DNA of 36,560 nucleotides from Isotricha intestinalis (lineage: Eukaryota > Ciliophora > Litostomatea > Vestibuliferida > Isotrichidae), in NCBI GenBank assembly GCA_023807065.1, contig JAJJLU010003706.1, positions 1 to 36,560 on the forward strand, given 5' to 3'. A program made the position numbers and the translations under genes. Each line of letters starts with the position of its first letter. The stretch's first letter is position 1. Positions 16,723-25,757 of this stretch are shown here, piece after piece. Under the pieces are notes generated by a model, which was given only the letters and a program-made list of their open reading frames with translations, had not been told where the DNA came from and ran no database searches.

Positions 16723-18324
16723 ATGGATAATGAAGAATTTAAATTAGAAAAGGAAATAGAAAATGAATCATGGTTTAAACATTCTCAAAATATTGATATA
16801 AAAAAAATAAAAGAAAGACTTCCTTCTTTTAAATACTTTAATGATGAATGTAATAAATTAGAAAAATCAGTCCCTGAAAAGTATTTTAATCACGTTATGG
16901 CAAAAGCAAATTTATTTGAATCTCAAAATGCTAAAATTTTAAGTAGAAATGGTATACCTCCTAAATATATGCATCATTTTTTATTAAAATTATATAATTT
17001 AAGTGAAGTTAAATCTCATAATTATATTTCTAATTATGAATTAACTTTTAAAAAGCATTCTCCTAAAAATTTAGATGATTTTGTTCCTTATTTTACAGGG
17101 AATAAAACTTTAAAAGAATCACTTCCTATTCATTTTTTAAATGAAAATGGGATTTTAGCTTTGAAAGAAATTTTATGGATGATAAATAATAATTATGCAA
17201 ATATTGAATATTCGCCTTTGTTAATTAAAATTATTAGTTTAATTCTTATATTTTGTAATAAATATGAAACTTATGAAATAATTACTCATTTATGTGAAAA
17301 TGAATATAATTTAAAAGAAACTTATAAAATAAGATGGCATGTTAGGTTTAATTTTAATGATAATATTAAAATCTTATATTCTATTAGTGATTGTATTAAA
17401 GAAATTTCTTCTAAAAGCGGAAAAGAAGTTTATGAGTATTTAACTAAAATAAATTTTGATATTCAAAAATTATATGAAGATATGTGTTTTGGCTTTTTTT
17501 TAAATTATTTAAATTTTTATGGTATATTAAGATTAATTCCTTTTTTTTTCATTGATGGAATAAAATCAATATATAGATTAACTTATGCTGTTGAAAAAGT
17601 TTGTAAAGATACTTTTTTAGAAATTAATAATATTGAAAAAGTTATTCCCGTAATAAGAAAAACTTGTTTTGAATTAAATGATATAAACTTCTTATTTGAA
17701 TTATCATATAATTTTAAATTAACAAGAAATAATAATAAATATGATTTTCAAGAATCTCCAAATACTGATTTATTTAAAGGAAAAAGAAATAATTATTATC
17801 TTCCTAAAATAGATGAAGAAAGTAAAATTATTACTAATTATGAATTTATTAGATTATGGGAGAAAATACCTTTAGAATTTAAAATGAAAGATGTACAATT
17901 GATTTTTTCAACATCTAAAGATGGTTATAGTTTAAATACTATAATAGGTTTAAGTGAAAAATACCAAAGTGATAATTCAATACTTTTAATATTAGAAACT
18001 CAAGAAAATGAAATTTTTGGTTTTATAATATCAAATTTTATTAAACAAACAAATAATAAATTTTATAGACCATTACAATCAGTTTTATTTACAATTAAAC
18101 CTGAAAATAAAATATATATTCCTGATGAAAGTGATGATATAATATATGTTGATAATGATTGTTTAATGTTTGGAAATGGACCTAAAGGACCTGCTATTAG
18201 ATTTGATAAAGATTTAGATTCTGGTTTCAGTTATGATGGTGGTTGCTTTAGTAATCCAGTTTTAATTAATAATGAAAAAGGAGAATTTAAAATTAAGAAT
18301 ATTGAAATTTTTATGCTTCAATAA
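16723..18324 (+). CDS. TBC-TLDc protein (TBC1D24/Skywalker-like)
   Basis: The 533-residue protein joins a TBC-like helical region (about 60-330, beginning SRNGIPPKYMHHFLLKLYNL) to a C-terminal TLDc domain (about 375-533). The TLDc part is clear: VQLIFSTSKDGYSLNTIIG, EIFGFIIS, CLMFGNGPKGPAIRFDKDLD, GGCFSNPVL and KIKNIEIFML. This order is that of TBC1D24, which regulates synaptic or endosomal vesicle traffic, binds phosphoinositides and protects against oxidative stress. The Arg and Gln fingers of active RabGAPs (I-x-x-D-x-x-R and Y-x-Q) are not seen. Like animal TBC1D24, it therefore probably lacks conventional GAP catalysis. With Rabs nearby in the window a trafficking role is reasonable, though linkage is not evidence of interaction. 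Confidence 0.82.
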   Translation: MDNEEFKLEKEIENESWFKHSQNIDIKKIKERLPSFKYFNDECNKLEKSVPEKYFNHVMAKANLFESQNAKILSRNGIPPKYMHHFLLKLYNLSEVKSHNYISNYELTFKKHSPKNLDDFVPYFTGNKTLKESLPIHFLNENGILALKEILWMINNNYANIEYSPLLIKIISLILIFCNKYETYEIITHLCENEYNLKETYKIRWHVRFNFNDNIKILYSISDCIKEISSKSGKEVYEYLTKINFDIQKLYEDMCFGFFLNYLNFYGILRLIPFFFIDGIKSIYRLTYAVEKVCKDTFLEINNIEKVIPVIRKTCFELNDINFLFELSYNFKLTRNNNKYDFQESPNTDLFKGKRNNYYLPKIDEESKIITNYEFIRLWEKIPLEFKMKDVQLIFSTSKDGYSLNTIIGLSEKYQSDNSILLILETQENEIFGFIISNFIKQTNNKFYRPLQSVLFTIKPENKIYIPDESDDIIYVDNDCLMFGNGPKGPAIRFDKDLDSGFSYDGGCFSNPVLINNEKGEFKIKNIEIFMLQ

Positions 18325-19368
18325 TATTTTTTTGATAAATTTTTTATATATTTTTATAAAAGGTTTTATTTAAGGAAATATAATTTAAATTTTATATATT
18401 TATATATTGAAAATTTTTTTCTATTGTGAAAAGTAAAGTATATATGTTAAAATATATCAATGTTAAATTATAATGTAAAAATATTATATATTTTCTTTAT
18501 TATAATCATTATTTTATTTTTATTTATTGAATTTGTGATTAAATTGTTTTTGTTCAATAAGTATAATATATATATTATTGTTATTAATATAGGGATATTG
18601 AACATATTTAGTCTTTTCTTTAATAACTATTTATCTGTTTCTTTTATAAATACCTAAATTCTTATATTTATCATCTTCTTAATTAATTAAATTGAAAAAA
18701 TTAATATCTTTATAAAAAACCTGTCATCAAATTTCTAAAAAAATATAAAAAAATGTTCCCTGATTAATATGGTATTATAAATTATTCAATTTTTGAAGTA
18801 TTATTAATATATATATGTAAACTTTTATCATTTTCTAGATTCAAAAAAGTTATTATTACTTTTTTATAATAAAAATTTCTTCTATTTAGGATTTTCCCTT
18901 TGAAAAAATAGATTTTCTAAATCCAATTAGAAGAAAATTTCCTTAATAAAATTATTATTTATTAATAAAGAAACATTGTTTAAAGATTGAATAATTATAC
19001 TAAAATTCAAATGATATTTTTGATTATTATTATTTTAATATATCATTTAATTTTAAATTTGATTTTTTTGTTAAAATTCAAAAAAAATTTTAAATTAGAA
19101 GCAACTTTTTTTTCTCTTTATTCTATATTTAATAAATATTTCTTTAATTTAGTATGTTAAGTTCTTTGATTTATTTTTTAATTTATTTAAATAAATAAAT
19201 TAATATACTGTACTAATACTACAAATCAAATATTTAAACGAAAAATAACCAAAAAAAATTAATTGATATATTTAAATATTAAAATATAGATGATTAAATA
19301 AATAAAAAAAATAACAAATTAAATTAATCCAATATTTTTGTATATATAATAATATTTAATTAAATTAA
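18325..19368. other. Long intergenic spacer, nothing recognised
   Basis: This is 1044 bp of A/T-rich sequence, the longest gene-free gap apart from the relic region. A 65-codon plus-strand frame at 18460-18657 is only the Ile/Phe/Leu translation expected of T-rich spacer. No tRNA-like or repeat structure was seen. Confidence 0.45.
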
Positions 19369-20877
19369 ATGAAAAAAACCTTTCAATCAAAATCTCAAAG
19401 ATCAAATAAAGCATTAAAAAACCCAAATCATAAAACAATAAATTCAAGAATGAAATTCAATAGTGAAAATAAACCTATAATTTCCAGAAATAAAACCTTA
19501 AAAAATTCAATAGGTAATTCTTTCATAAAAGATAAATCAAAACCCAAAATTCAAAATCAAACATCAAAAAACATTCAATCAAAGCCAAATAATCTTTTAT
19601 TATCAAATCAATATATTAAAATGAAAAATAAACCAACAGTTCAATTAAAAAAGTTAATAAAAACACCTTCTTCTAAAAAAGAAATAAAAATAATAAACGA
19701 TAAAAAAGCTTCTAAAAAATTAATAAATACAAATTTAAAAGATTATAACCATAATAAATTAATAAGAGGAAACAGTAGTTACGCTGGAACTGCAGTTTCA
19801 ACTGCAAATGGAAATAATGTAACAGATAATGGAATAAATACTAAAAGAAATGAAAATATTTTAAAGCATTTAATAGAAAATATTAATATTAAAGAAATAG
19901 AAAAAATTTCTAATGTTGAATTGTTACAAAATAATATTTTTCTTATTAAGATTTATTCCTTTATTTATAATATGACTAGTAGTAATTATGTAGTTTCTAA
20001 TTTGATTAATAATATTGAAATAATACAACAGTTTAAAGAGTTAACAAATAAAATTGATTTTTTAAATAATAATAAACCTATTAATTATAATTTAATTAAT
20101 GGGAATTTATTTTATTCAAATGAAAATCATATTTCTTTTGAATCAAACAATAGGAAATTAATATATAAAAATTTTTTTGATTTTTTCGAACAAATGCTTA
20201 ATGATATAGTACAATTAACAAATAAATTACATAAAATTCAAAATGAAAGTGTAATAAAAAAAAATGAAGAAATAATATCAGTTAATTCAAAAGTTGATTT
20301 TAATTCAAATTTAATAGAAAAAAGTGATTCTCATTTATTTAGTAATTACAGTATTAAAGATAATATAATTCGAGGAGAAAATAATAAATATTATGGAATG
20401 GATGATTCAAATGGAATATCATCAGTAGATAATGACTTTTATCAAATGTTACTTAAGAATAGTTTTAAAGATAAAAACAATAAAAATAATAATCAAGAAA
20501 CATCAAAAATAAATTCTAGAAATAAACAAATTAACCAAAATTCACAATCTTCTTCTTCTTCATCTTCAACAATTATTAATAATGATAGTAGTGATTCTGA
20601 TATAATTGTTAATTATAGTATTAGTGAACATAATCCAATTAATAATAATAAAAATAATAATAAACTTGAAATTAGGAAACAAATTAATATTCCTATTTTA
20701 AATACTAATAAATTAGAAATTAAGAAAAATGATATTATAAGTGTTTCTCCTAAAAAAAAAGAAAATAATAATAATTTAGAAAAAGAAAATATTAAACCTT
20801 TAAAAGTAATAAATAAACCTATTATTAAAGAAAATATAAATCCTGAAAAAAAGGATGATTTATGTAATATTTTTTAA
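19369..20877 (+). CDS. Hypothetical Lys/Asn/Ser-rich protein
   Basis: The 502-residue protein has no recognised family. Residues 1-150 are strongly basic (MKKTFQSKSQRSNKALKNPN and similar) and look like a disordered, possibly nucleic-acid- or microtubule-binding tail. A central ordered part (about 158-300) contains ENILKHLIENINIKEIEKIS, LIKIYSFIYNMTSSNYVV and KNFFDFFEQMLNDIVQL, with heptad-like spacing suggesting helices. The rest is low complexity, including a Ser run around SQSSSSSSSTIINND (20544-20590) and an acidic Ser/Asp patch like a CK2 target. There is no signal peptide or membrane helix. It lies convergent with the next gene, separated by 83 bp. Confidence 0.65.
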   Translation: MKKTFQSKSQRSNKALKNPNHKTINSRMKFNSENKPIISRNKTLKNSIGNSFIKDKSKPKIQNQTSKNIQSKPNNLLLSNQYIKMKNKPTVQLKKLIKTPSSKKEIKIINDKKASKKLINTNLKDYNHNKLIRGNSSYAGTAVSTANGNNVTDNGINTKRNENILKHLIENINIKEIEKISNVELLQNNIFLIKIYSFIYNMTSSNYVVSNLINNIEIIQQFKELTNKIDFLNNNKPINYNLINGNLFYSNENHISFESNNRKLIYKNFFDFFEQMLNDIVQLTNKLHKIQNESVIKKNEEIISVNSKVDFNSNLIEKSDSHLFSNYSIKDNIIRGENNKYYGMDDSNGISSVDNDFYQMLLKNSFKDKNNKNNNQETSKINSRNKQINQNSQSSSSSSSTIINNDSSDSDIIVNYSISEHNPINNNKNNNKLEIRKQINIPILNTNKLEIKKNDIISVSPKKKENNNNLEKENIKPLKVINKPIIKENINPEKKDDLCNIF

Positions 20878-20960
20878 TTTTATTAAATATATTAATAATT
20901 TTTTCAATTAACAATCAAAAATTAAATGTTTTTTAATTAAATTTATATATAATATTATAA

Positions 20961-21623
20961 TTAATAATTGTTTTTTCTAATTTTTTGCTTTTCTTGAAAA
21001 GTGACTATAATAATATTCCCTTTATTATTTCTAATTAAATGAAAAGACTTTTTATTATTAAATATTTTACTATGTTTATTTTGATGATCAATTATTATTC
21101 TAAAAATATATTCAAAATCATAAGGAGGAGTTAAATGACAATAAGAGTAAATTATTTTTCTATGATTTTCTTGATATTGAACTCTATTTTTTTTTTTTTC
21201 AACATTTAAATGCTTTACTTTAGGAATAAAGACACCATCTAATGAAATAATTTTTTTAATTTTTCTTTTCTTTGTATTTTTCTTTTTAAAAATATTAAAT
21301 ATTTTTTTTTTTTCTTCTTCAGAATTTAAGTAATTTTCTTCGTAATTTTGATATATATTATTATTATTTAAATTCCCACTTTGTAGTGTTTGACAAAAAG
21401 TTTGTTCATCATTTGTATTCTCATTTTTATTTGTGTTTAAATTACAAACATTATTTTTATTTATTTCTTTATCATTAACATTATTGTTATTATTTATTTC
21501 ATTATCACAAACATCATTATTTTTACTTATTTCTATATCACATAAACTTGAATTCACTTCTTTTTCTTCTTTATAATTTATTAAATCACAATAAATGAAA
21601 TTAATTATTTCATCATCATTCAT
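20961..21623 (-). CDS. Hypothetical protein with Asn-rich imperfect repeats
   Basis: The 220-residue protein has an Asn-rich first half with imperfect repeats of the form (C)D-x-EIN-x-NN-x-V (for example NNDVCDNEINNNNNVNDKEI). The basic C-terminal half holds the only ordered-looking sequence: VQYQENHRKIIYSYCHLTPP, YDFEYIFRIIIDHQNKHSK and FHLIRNNKGNIIIVTFQEKQ. No motif is recognised. It is bounded by a decayed LRR gene upstream and a convergent hypothetical gene downstream. The start at 21623 is the first Met of an open frame, and codon use is normal for the window. Confidence 0.6.
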   Translation of the reverse strand: MNDDEIINFIYCDLINYKEEKEVNSSLCDIEISKNNDVCDNEINNNNNVNDKEINKNNVCNLNTNKNENTNDEQTFCQTLQSGNLNNNNIYQNYEENYLNSEEEKKKIFNIFKKKNTKKRKIKKIISLDGVFIPKVKHLNVEKKKNRVQYQENHRKIIYSYCHLTPPYDFEYIFRIIIDHQNKHSKIFNNKKSFHLIRNNKGNIIIVTFQEKQKIRKNNY

Positions 21624-21799
21624 TTTATTTAAAAATTAGAGTAAATTTTCTTTATATTTAAAAAAAGATATTTAATTATTTATTTAATTATGTATTTGTT
21701 TTTAACTTTATTGATTTATGGAAAAAAGATTATTTTAGGTAAAATTAATATATAAAAGGGTTTTAATTAAGATTCTTTAAATCAAATTTTTTCTTTTTG

Positions 21800-21835
21800 A
21801 AAGGGTTAAAACTTTATAAAGGGTTAAAACTTTAT
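21800..21835. repeat. Two perfect tandem 18-bp copies
   Basis: AAAGGGTTAAAACTTTAT occurs twice back to back upstream of the 20961-21623 gene. It is too short and too few in copies to be a telomere or minisatellite array. A recent replication-slippage duplication is the simplest reading. Confidence 0.7.
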
Positions 21836-21968
21836 TTTTTCTTTAATTTAATCGGACAAAAAATAAAAAATCTTATTAACAGAAATAAAGATAAAAAAAT
21901 TAAAAAAATATAAATTTAAACATATTAAAACTATTTTTTTTTTATTTTTATCTTAAAACACCTTAATT

Positions 21969-22851
21969 TCAAGGAACTACATAATCATTAATTTCTTTCA
22001 CTTCTTTAGCAATTCCATATTTCTTTGTCCGTTAAAAGAAGAATCTTAAATAGATTTTTCCAAAGATAAATCACATTAACATGAAAAGAATCTTTTAACA
22101 TTTAAAATTTTTAAAATTTTAATTTTATTATGATTTAACCATAAATCTGTTAAATTACTTTAATTTTCTATGATTTCTTTTTTTGAAATTCTTTACAAAC
22201 TAAATTTAATATTTCTAATTAAATAACGTATATTTTATTTCAATAAAATTTTGAGATAAATAAAATTCTTTTAAATTAGCTAAAGTATTTAAACTTTTAA
22301 TTTTAGATAATTGATTTGCTGATAATATTAAGAATATTAATTCTATTAAAGCTTCTAAATTTTTAAATTATAATAATTCTATTTTTTGAAAGGAATAATT
22401 TCGTAAATTAGAAGTAAATTTATCTAAATTTTCGATTATTAATTTGATTACTTCTAAAAATCACATAATTAAGGAATCATATCATAGTTTTTTATTTTAT
22501 GAATTTGATTTTCTAATTATAAAACTTTAAAATTTTTATCACTCCTTCTATTTGTTTAATTAAATTATATAATAATCTAAAGATTCTAAATCAATTAGAT
22601 TTTCAAATCCTTTGATTTTTTTAATTACTTACCATATAAGTCAAATTCTACTAATTCAGTTAAATGAAAAATATTTCATTTGTTTTTTATAACTATTTTC
22701 TTAAATGTAATTTTTTTTTTATTATTCTATATTTTCAAGAATGATTTTTCTTATACTGTAATGATTAAAGAAACATTATTTATCTCTTAATTGATAAGTT
22801 TTAATTTCTGGTATTCTACTTTATTTTCTTCTTTGCTTCTTTTTTTTCCAT
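21969..22851 (-). pseudogene. Decayed SDS22 (PP1 regulatory subunit 7)-type LRR gene
   Basis: Minus-strand translation gives SDS22-style 22-residue leucine-rich repeats spread over different frames. In order they are LTELVEFDLYGK then KKIKGFENLIDLESL (from about 22666), NLIKQIEGVIKILKFYN, then FRSNQI and IENLDKF. NLEALIELIFLILSANQLSK (about 22350), LANLKEFYLSQNFIEI and SNLTDLWLNHNKIKIL (about 22150) follow. Between them lie in-frame TAA, TAG and TGA codons and at least three frame changes with no GT...AG interval to splice out. SDS22 binds and matures protein phosphatase 1. Intact copies have about 11 repeats, so much of the fold is traceable but cannot be translated. ATG 22851 (MEKKEAKKKIK) may be the old start, and KKYGIAKEVKEINDYVVP the old C-terminus ending at TGA 21969. 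Confidence 0.8.
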
Positions 22852-23088
22852 TTTTTTATATAAATATATTAATCTATCACTTAAATTAAACATTAATTTT
22901 TAAATAGATTTAAATGCGAAGAATTAATTTATAAAATTTAACTTTCAAAAAACAATTATAATTATGAATAAAAATTTTTGAATAATCATTAAATCTTTAA
23001 TGAATATATAATTCATCTTTTCTTCGTCTCTGTATTTAAGTTTTCAATTTGATTTGAATAAGAAGATAAAAATATTAATGAAGAGAAT

Positions 23089-23286
23089 TTAAATTAAATA
23101 ATTAATATTAGTAGGATATTTAATTTTTTCCATTTTATTGAATTTTTCAACATAAATATAACTACTTAAATTAAAATCTTCAAATATAAAAAAGCATTTG
23201 AAATCTTTTAAAAAATAATCATTATGTTCTTTATAATAAATAATCCATTTTTTGTATTTTATTTTTTCTGTGATAACTCCAGAATA
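23089..23286 (-). pseudogene. Uncharacterised coding relic upstream of the SDS22 pseudogene
   Basis: A 65-codon open stretch without a start codon reads ITEKIKYKKWIIYYKEHNDY, FLKDFKCFFIFEDFNLSSY, IYVEKFNKMEKIKYP and ends at TAA 23089. The mix of Trp, Asp, Glu, Lys and Tyr looks like protein, not spacer. It is preceded in frame by TAA. It may be part of the decayed LRR gene's neighbour or a separate relic; I recognise no family. The remaining spacer from 22852 to 23435 shows nothing else. Confidence 0.35.
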
Positions 23287-23435
23287 TTAAACTTATATAA
23301 TTAATTTAATAATATGACTCTTAAATAATCAATATAAAAATATTAAATAAATTTCTTAATAATAAAAAACAAAGATAAAATCACAGGAAGAAAAAAACAT
23401 GGAATAAAGTTCTTTAAATATGAAATATCTTTATT

Positions 23436-24932
23436 TTAATACTCTTTTATAATTTCATTTGAATGTCTTATATTAGAAGAAATTCCTGAATTAGATATAT
23501 TTGTGCTATTTATAAGAGAACAATTAAAACTATTATTTGATTTTTTAATTCCTTTCAAATATAAACTTGTAGAATGTGAACTAGATAATTTTCTCACAGT
23601 AGTATAACTATTATTTAACATAGGAATTTTATATAAAGAATTAATATTATTTTTATTATTAAAATTACGACTTTCAGCTTGTAAAATCTTATTTTTAATA
23701 CTACTACTATGATTAAATTTAATATTAACATTTCTTTTACTAACAATATTTCCATTAATAATATCATTATCATTATTATTATTATCTTCATTAAATTTAT
23801 TAATTTCAGAATAAATGTCATGAGGATTAATAAATTTTTTCTTTACATCAAACTCATTTTCTAAAATATTATATCTATTAAAATTAGCAAATTCATTAAA
23901 AACTCTAAAATATCTATTTAAATTAAGTATATTATAATATCTTTCCTGAGTTTCAATTCCATTTTCATCAGTTTCATTACAATGTTTAAAATTAAAATTA
24001 TCTCCATCTTTAGGAATAAAAGGTGCATCAATTTTACCTAAATAAAGTTCTTTCCAAGGAAAAGCTTTAAACCATGGATGTTCCTTAACTTCAGTAGGTC
24101 CTCTTAATCCTAATCTATTAGCAGGTTTTCTTTGTAATAATCTATTAATAAAATCAGCACTATCAATACTCCAATTTTTAGGAATTTGTTTTTTTTTAAC
24201 TTGAACTTGTTTAGCCATAATTTTCTCTTTAATTTCTTTTCTATTTTTCCCTAAATAAGGTCTTACTCCATTCATTAATTCATAACCTATAACTCCTAAA
24301 GCAAAATAATCAACTGCTATTGTATGATTTTGTCTACACATTACTTCAGGTGACATATAACCTGGAGTTCCACTTGTTTCTCTTGAATTATTTTTAATAT
24401 ATTTATTTGCTATTCCAAAATCTGTTAATTTAACATATCCTTTAGAATCTAATACTAAATTTTCTGGCTTTAAATCTCGATGAATTATTTCATTTTTATG
24501 TAAATATTCTAAGCTTAGTATTATACAAGCTATAAAAAATTTTGTTTGTTCTTCAGTGAATTTACGTATTTTACTTATTTGATAACGCAAATCTCCTCCT
24601 GTTAATAAATCCATTGCAATATATAAATAATGATTATCTTGAAAAGAAAAATGCATATTTATTATAAAAGGATGATTCATTATTGAAAGAAGATCTATTT
24701 CTCTTTTAACATTTTTTTCACTTTTTTTATCTATTATTTTAACTTTTAACATTTCTTTCATTGCATATGATGATTTATATTTTTTAGAATATACTTTCCA
24801 TACTTTTCCAAATCCTCCTTTTCCTATTATTTGAATAAATTCAAATGATGAATGACTTAATTTTTCTTCTTTTAACGATGAATCATATTTATATAATAAA
24901 GAGTGGTTTTGCCTAGTGTTTTTAGGTCCCAT
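23436..24932 (-). CDS. AGC-type Ser/Thr kinase (STK32/YANK-like)
   Basis: The 498-residue protein has a complete kinase domain (about 30-300): GKGGFGKV (37-44), Lys59 in YAMKE, Glu in VKREIDLL, HRDLKPEN (141-148), D161-F-G and GYMSPEV. LLTGGDLRYQISKIRKF and VDYFALGVIGYELMNGVRPY resemble STK32/YANK kinases and the broader AGC group. The activation loop has TSGTPGYM, so a phosphorylatable residue is present. RLGLRGPTEVKEHPWF closes the C-lobe. The C-terminal region (about 340-498) is Asn/Ser-rich and lacks a clear hydrophobic motif (FxxF), which suits YANK more than PKA/S6K. Substrates are unknown. Confidence 0.93.
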   Translation of the reverse strand: MGPKNTRQNHSLLYKYDSSLKEEKLSHSSFEFIQIIGKGGFGKVWKVYSKKYKSSYAMKEMLKVKIIDKKSEKNVKREIDLLSIMNHPFIINMHFSFQDNHYLYIAMDLLTGGDLRYQISKIRKFTEEQTKFFIACIILSLEYLHKNEIIHRDLKPENLVLDSKGYVKLTDFGIANKYIKNNSRETSGTPGYMSPEVMCRQNHTIAVDYFALGVIGYELMNGVRPYLGKNRKEIKEKIMAKQVQVKKKQIPKNWSIDSADFINRLLQRKPANRLGLRGPTEVKEHPWFKAFPWKELYLGKIDAPFIPKDGDNFNFKHCNETDENGIETQERYYNILNLNRYFRVFNEFANFNRYNILENEFDVKKKFINPHDIYSEINKFNEDNNNNDNDIINGNIVSKRNVNIKFNHSSSIKNKILQAESRNFNNKNNINSLYKIPMLNNSYTTVRKLSSSHSTSLYLKGIKKSNNSFNCSLINSTNISNSGISSNIRHSNEIIKEY

Positions 24933-25074
24933 TATTTTTTTTTTTAATATCTAAATAATTTTTAATTTTTTAAAGGATATTATTTATAATAAGATTCTTT
25001 AGATTTAATAATTTTATATTTTATATATTAAATCATTATTTTAATATTTTTAAATTTGTTTTATTTTATTTTTT

Positions 25075-25581
25075 TTATTTACATAGGTTTAATTTATCTT
25101 TTACTATTGTATAAAAATGATATTTTAATGTAATATCTTTAAAACGATTTTTAAATGTTTCAAAATCAATTTTTTTTGAAAGAAAATCTTTAATTATTTT
25201 TTGTCTTGGTTTTTGTAATTTTTCATCAATATATTCTTTCATTTCATTAATTAATATATCAACTGTAATTTCACTTTCTATTTGATTTTTTTGTTGACTT
25301 GCTAAATTTTTCATTTGTTTTTCTTTTTCTTCATATAAATTTTTACAATTTTCAATATTTCTTTTAACTTCATTATATTTAAATTTCTTTTCTTCAAATT
25401 GATTGTTTAAATTCTTTATTTCATTTAATAAATTTTCATTTGCTTCTCTTGCTTTTTTTGTAAAGCTATTTACATAATGTTCTGGATTATAATTAATATA
25501 AATTAATTCTTCAATTGATTTTTTATTTAAATCATCAACTAAATCTTTCATAATTTTTTGGTCTTCATTTGAGTTATTCAT
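25075..25581 (-). CDS. VPS37-like (Mod(r) domain) ESCRT-I subunit
   Basis: The 168-residue, largely coiled-coil protein has the shape of VPS37. Residues 8-45 hold a short helical head (DDLNKKSIEELIYINYNPEH). Residues 40-110 form a long coiled coil (ANENLLNEIKNLNNQFEEKK onward). The conserved Mod(r) C-terminus is DFLSKKIDFETFKNRFKDIT followed by LKYHFYTIVKDKL, matching F-L-x-x-x-x-(D/E)-x-x-x-F-x-x-x-(Y/F)-x-x-x-R-x-x-Y-H-x-R-x-x-K. ESCRT-I (VPS23/28/37/MVB12) sorts ubiquitinated cargo into multivesicular bodies. Length is near the minimal VPS37 of fungi and plants. No UEV domain is present. Coiled coils match many families loosely, so the assignment rests mainly on the C-terminus. Confidence 0.65.
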   Translation of the reverse strand: MNNSNEDQKIMKDLVDDLNKKSIEELIYINYNPEHYVNSFTKKAREANENLLNEIKNLNNQFEEKKFKYNEVKRNIENCKNLYEEKEKQMKNLASQQKNQIESEITVDILINEMKEYIDEKLQKPRQKIIKDFLSKKIDFETFKNRFKDITLKYHFYTIVKDKLNLCK

Positions 25582-25757
25582 CTTTTTAATTATTTTAAGA
25601 TTAATTATTTTATTATAAAAAAAAATAATCTTTTTTTATTATTTATATTCGAACTTTTTATATAATTTTATTTTCAAATTTTAACCTAAATTATATCAAA
25701 TAAATAAATATTAAAATATAATTTTATAATATATCTTTTTTTTAATTAATGAGGATT

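Noticed and set aside
18460..18657. 65-codon hydrophobic frame in the 18.3-19.4 kb spacer
   Set aside because: Its Ile/Phe/Leu content is what T-rich spacer gives in any frame. There is no ordered motif and no conserved start context.
21969..22851. SDS22-like region as an intron-containing functional gene
   Set aside because: Stops and frame changes fall inside LRR consensus segments, where removing 40-nt intervals would delete conserved residues. No matching GT...AG pairs were found at the breaks.
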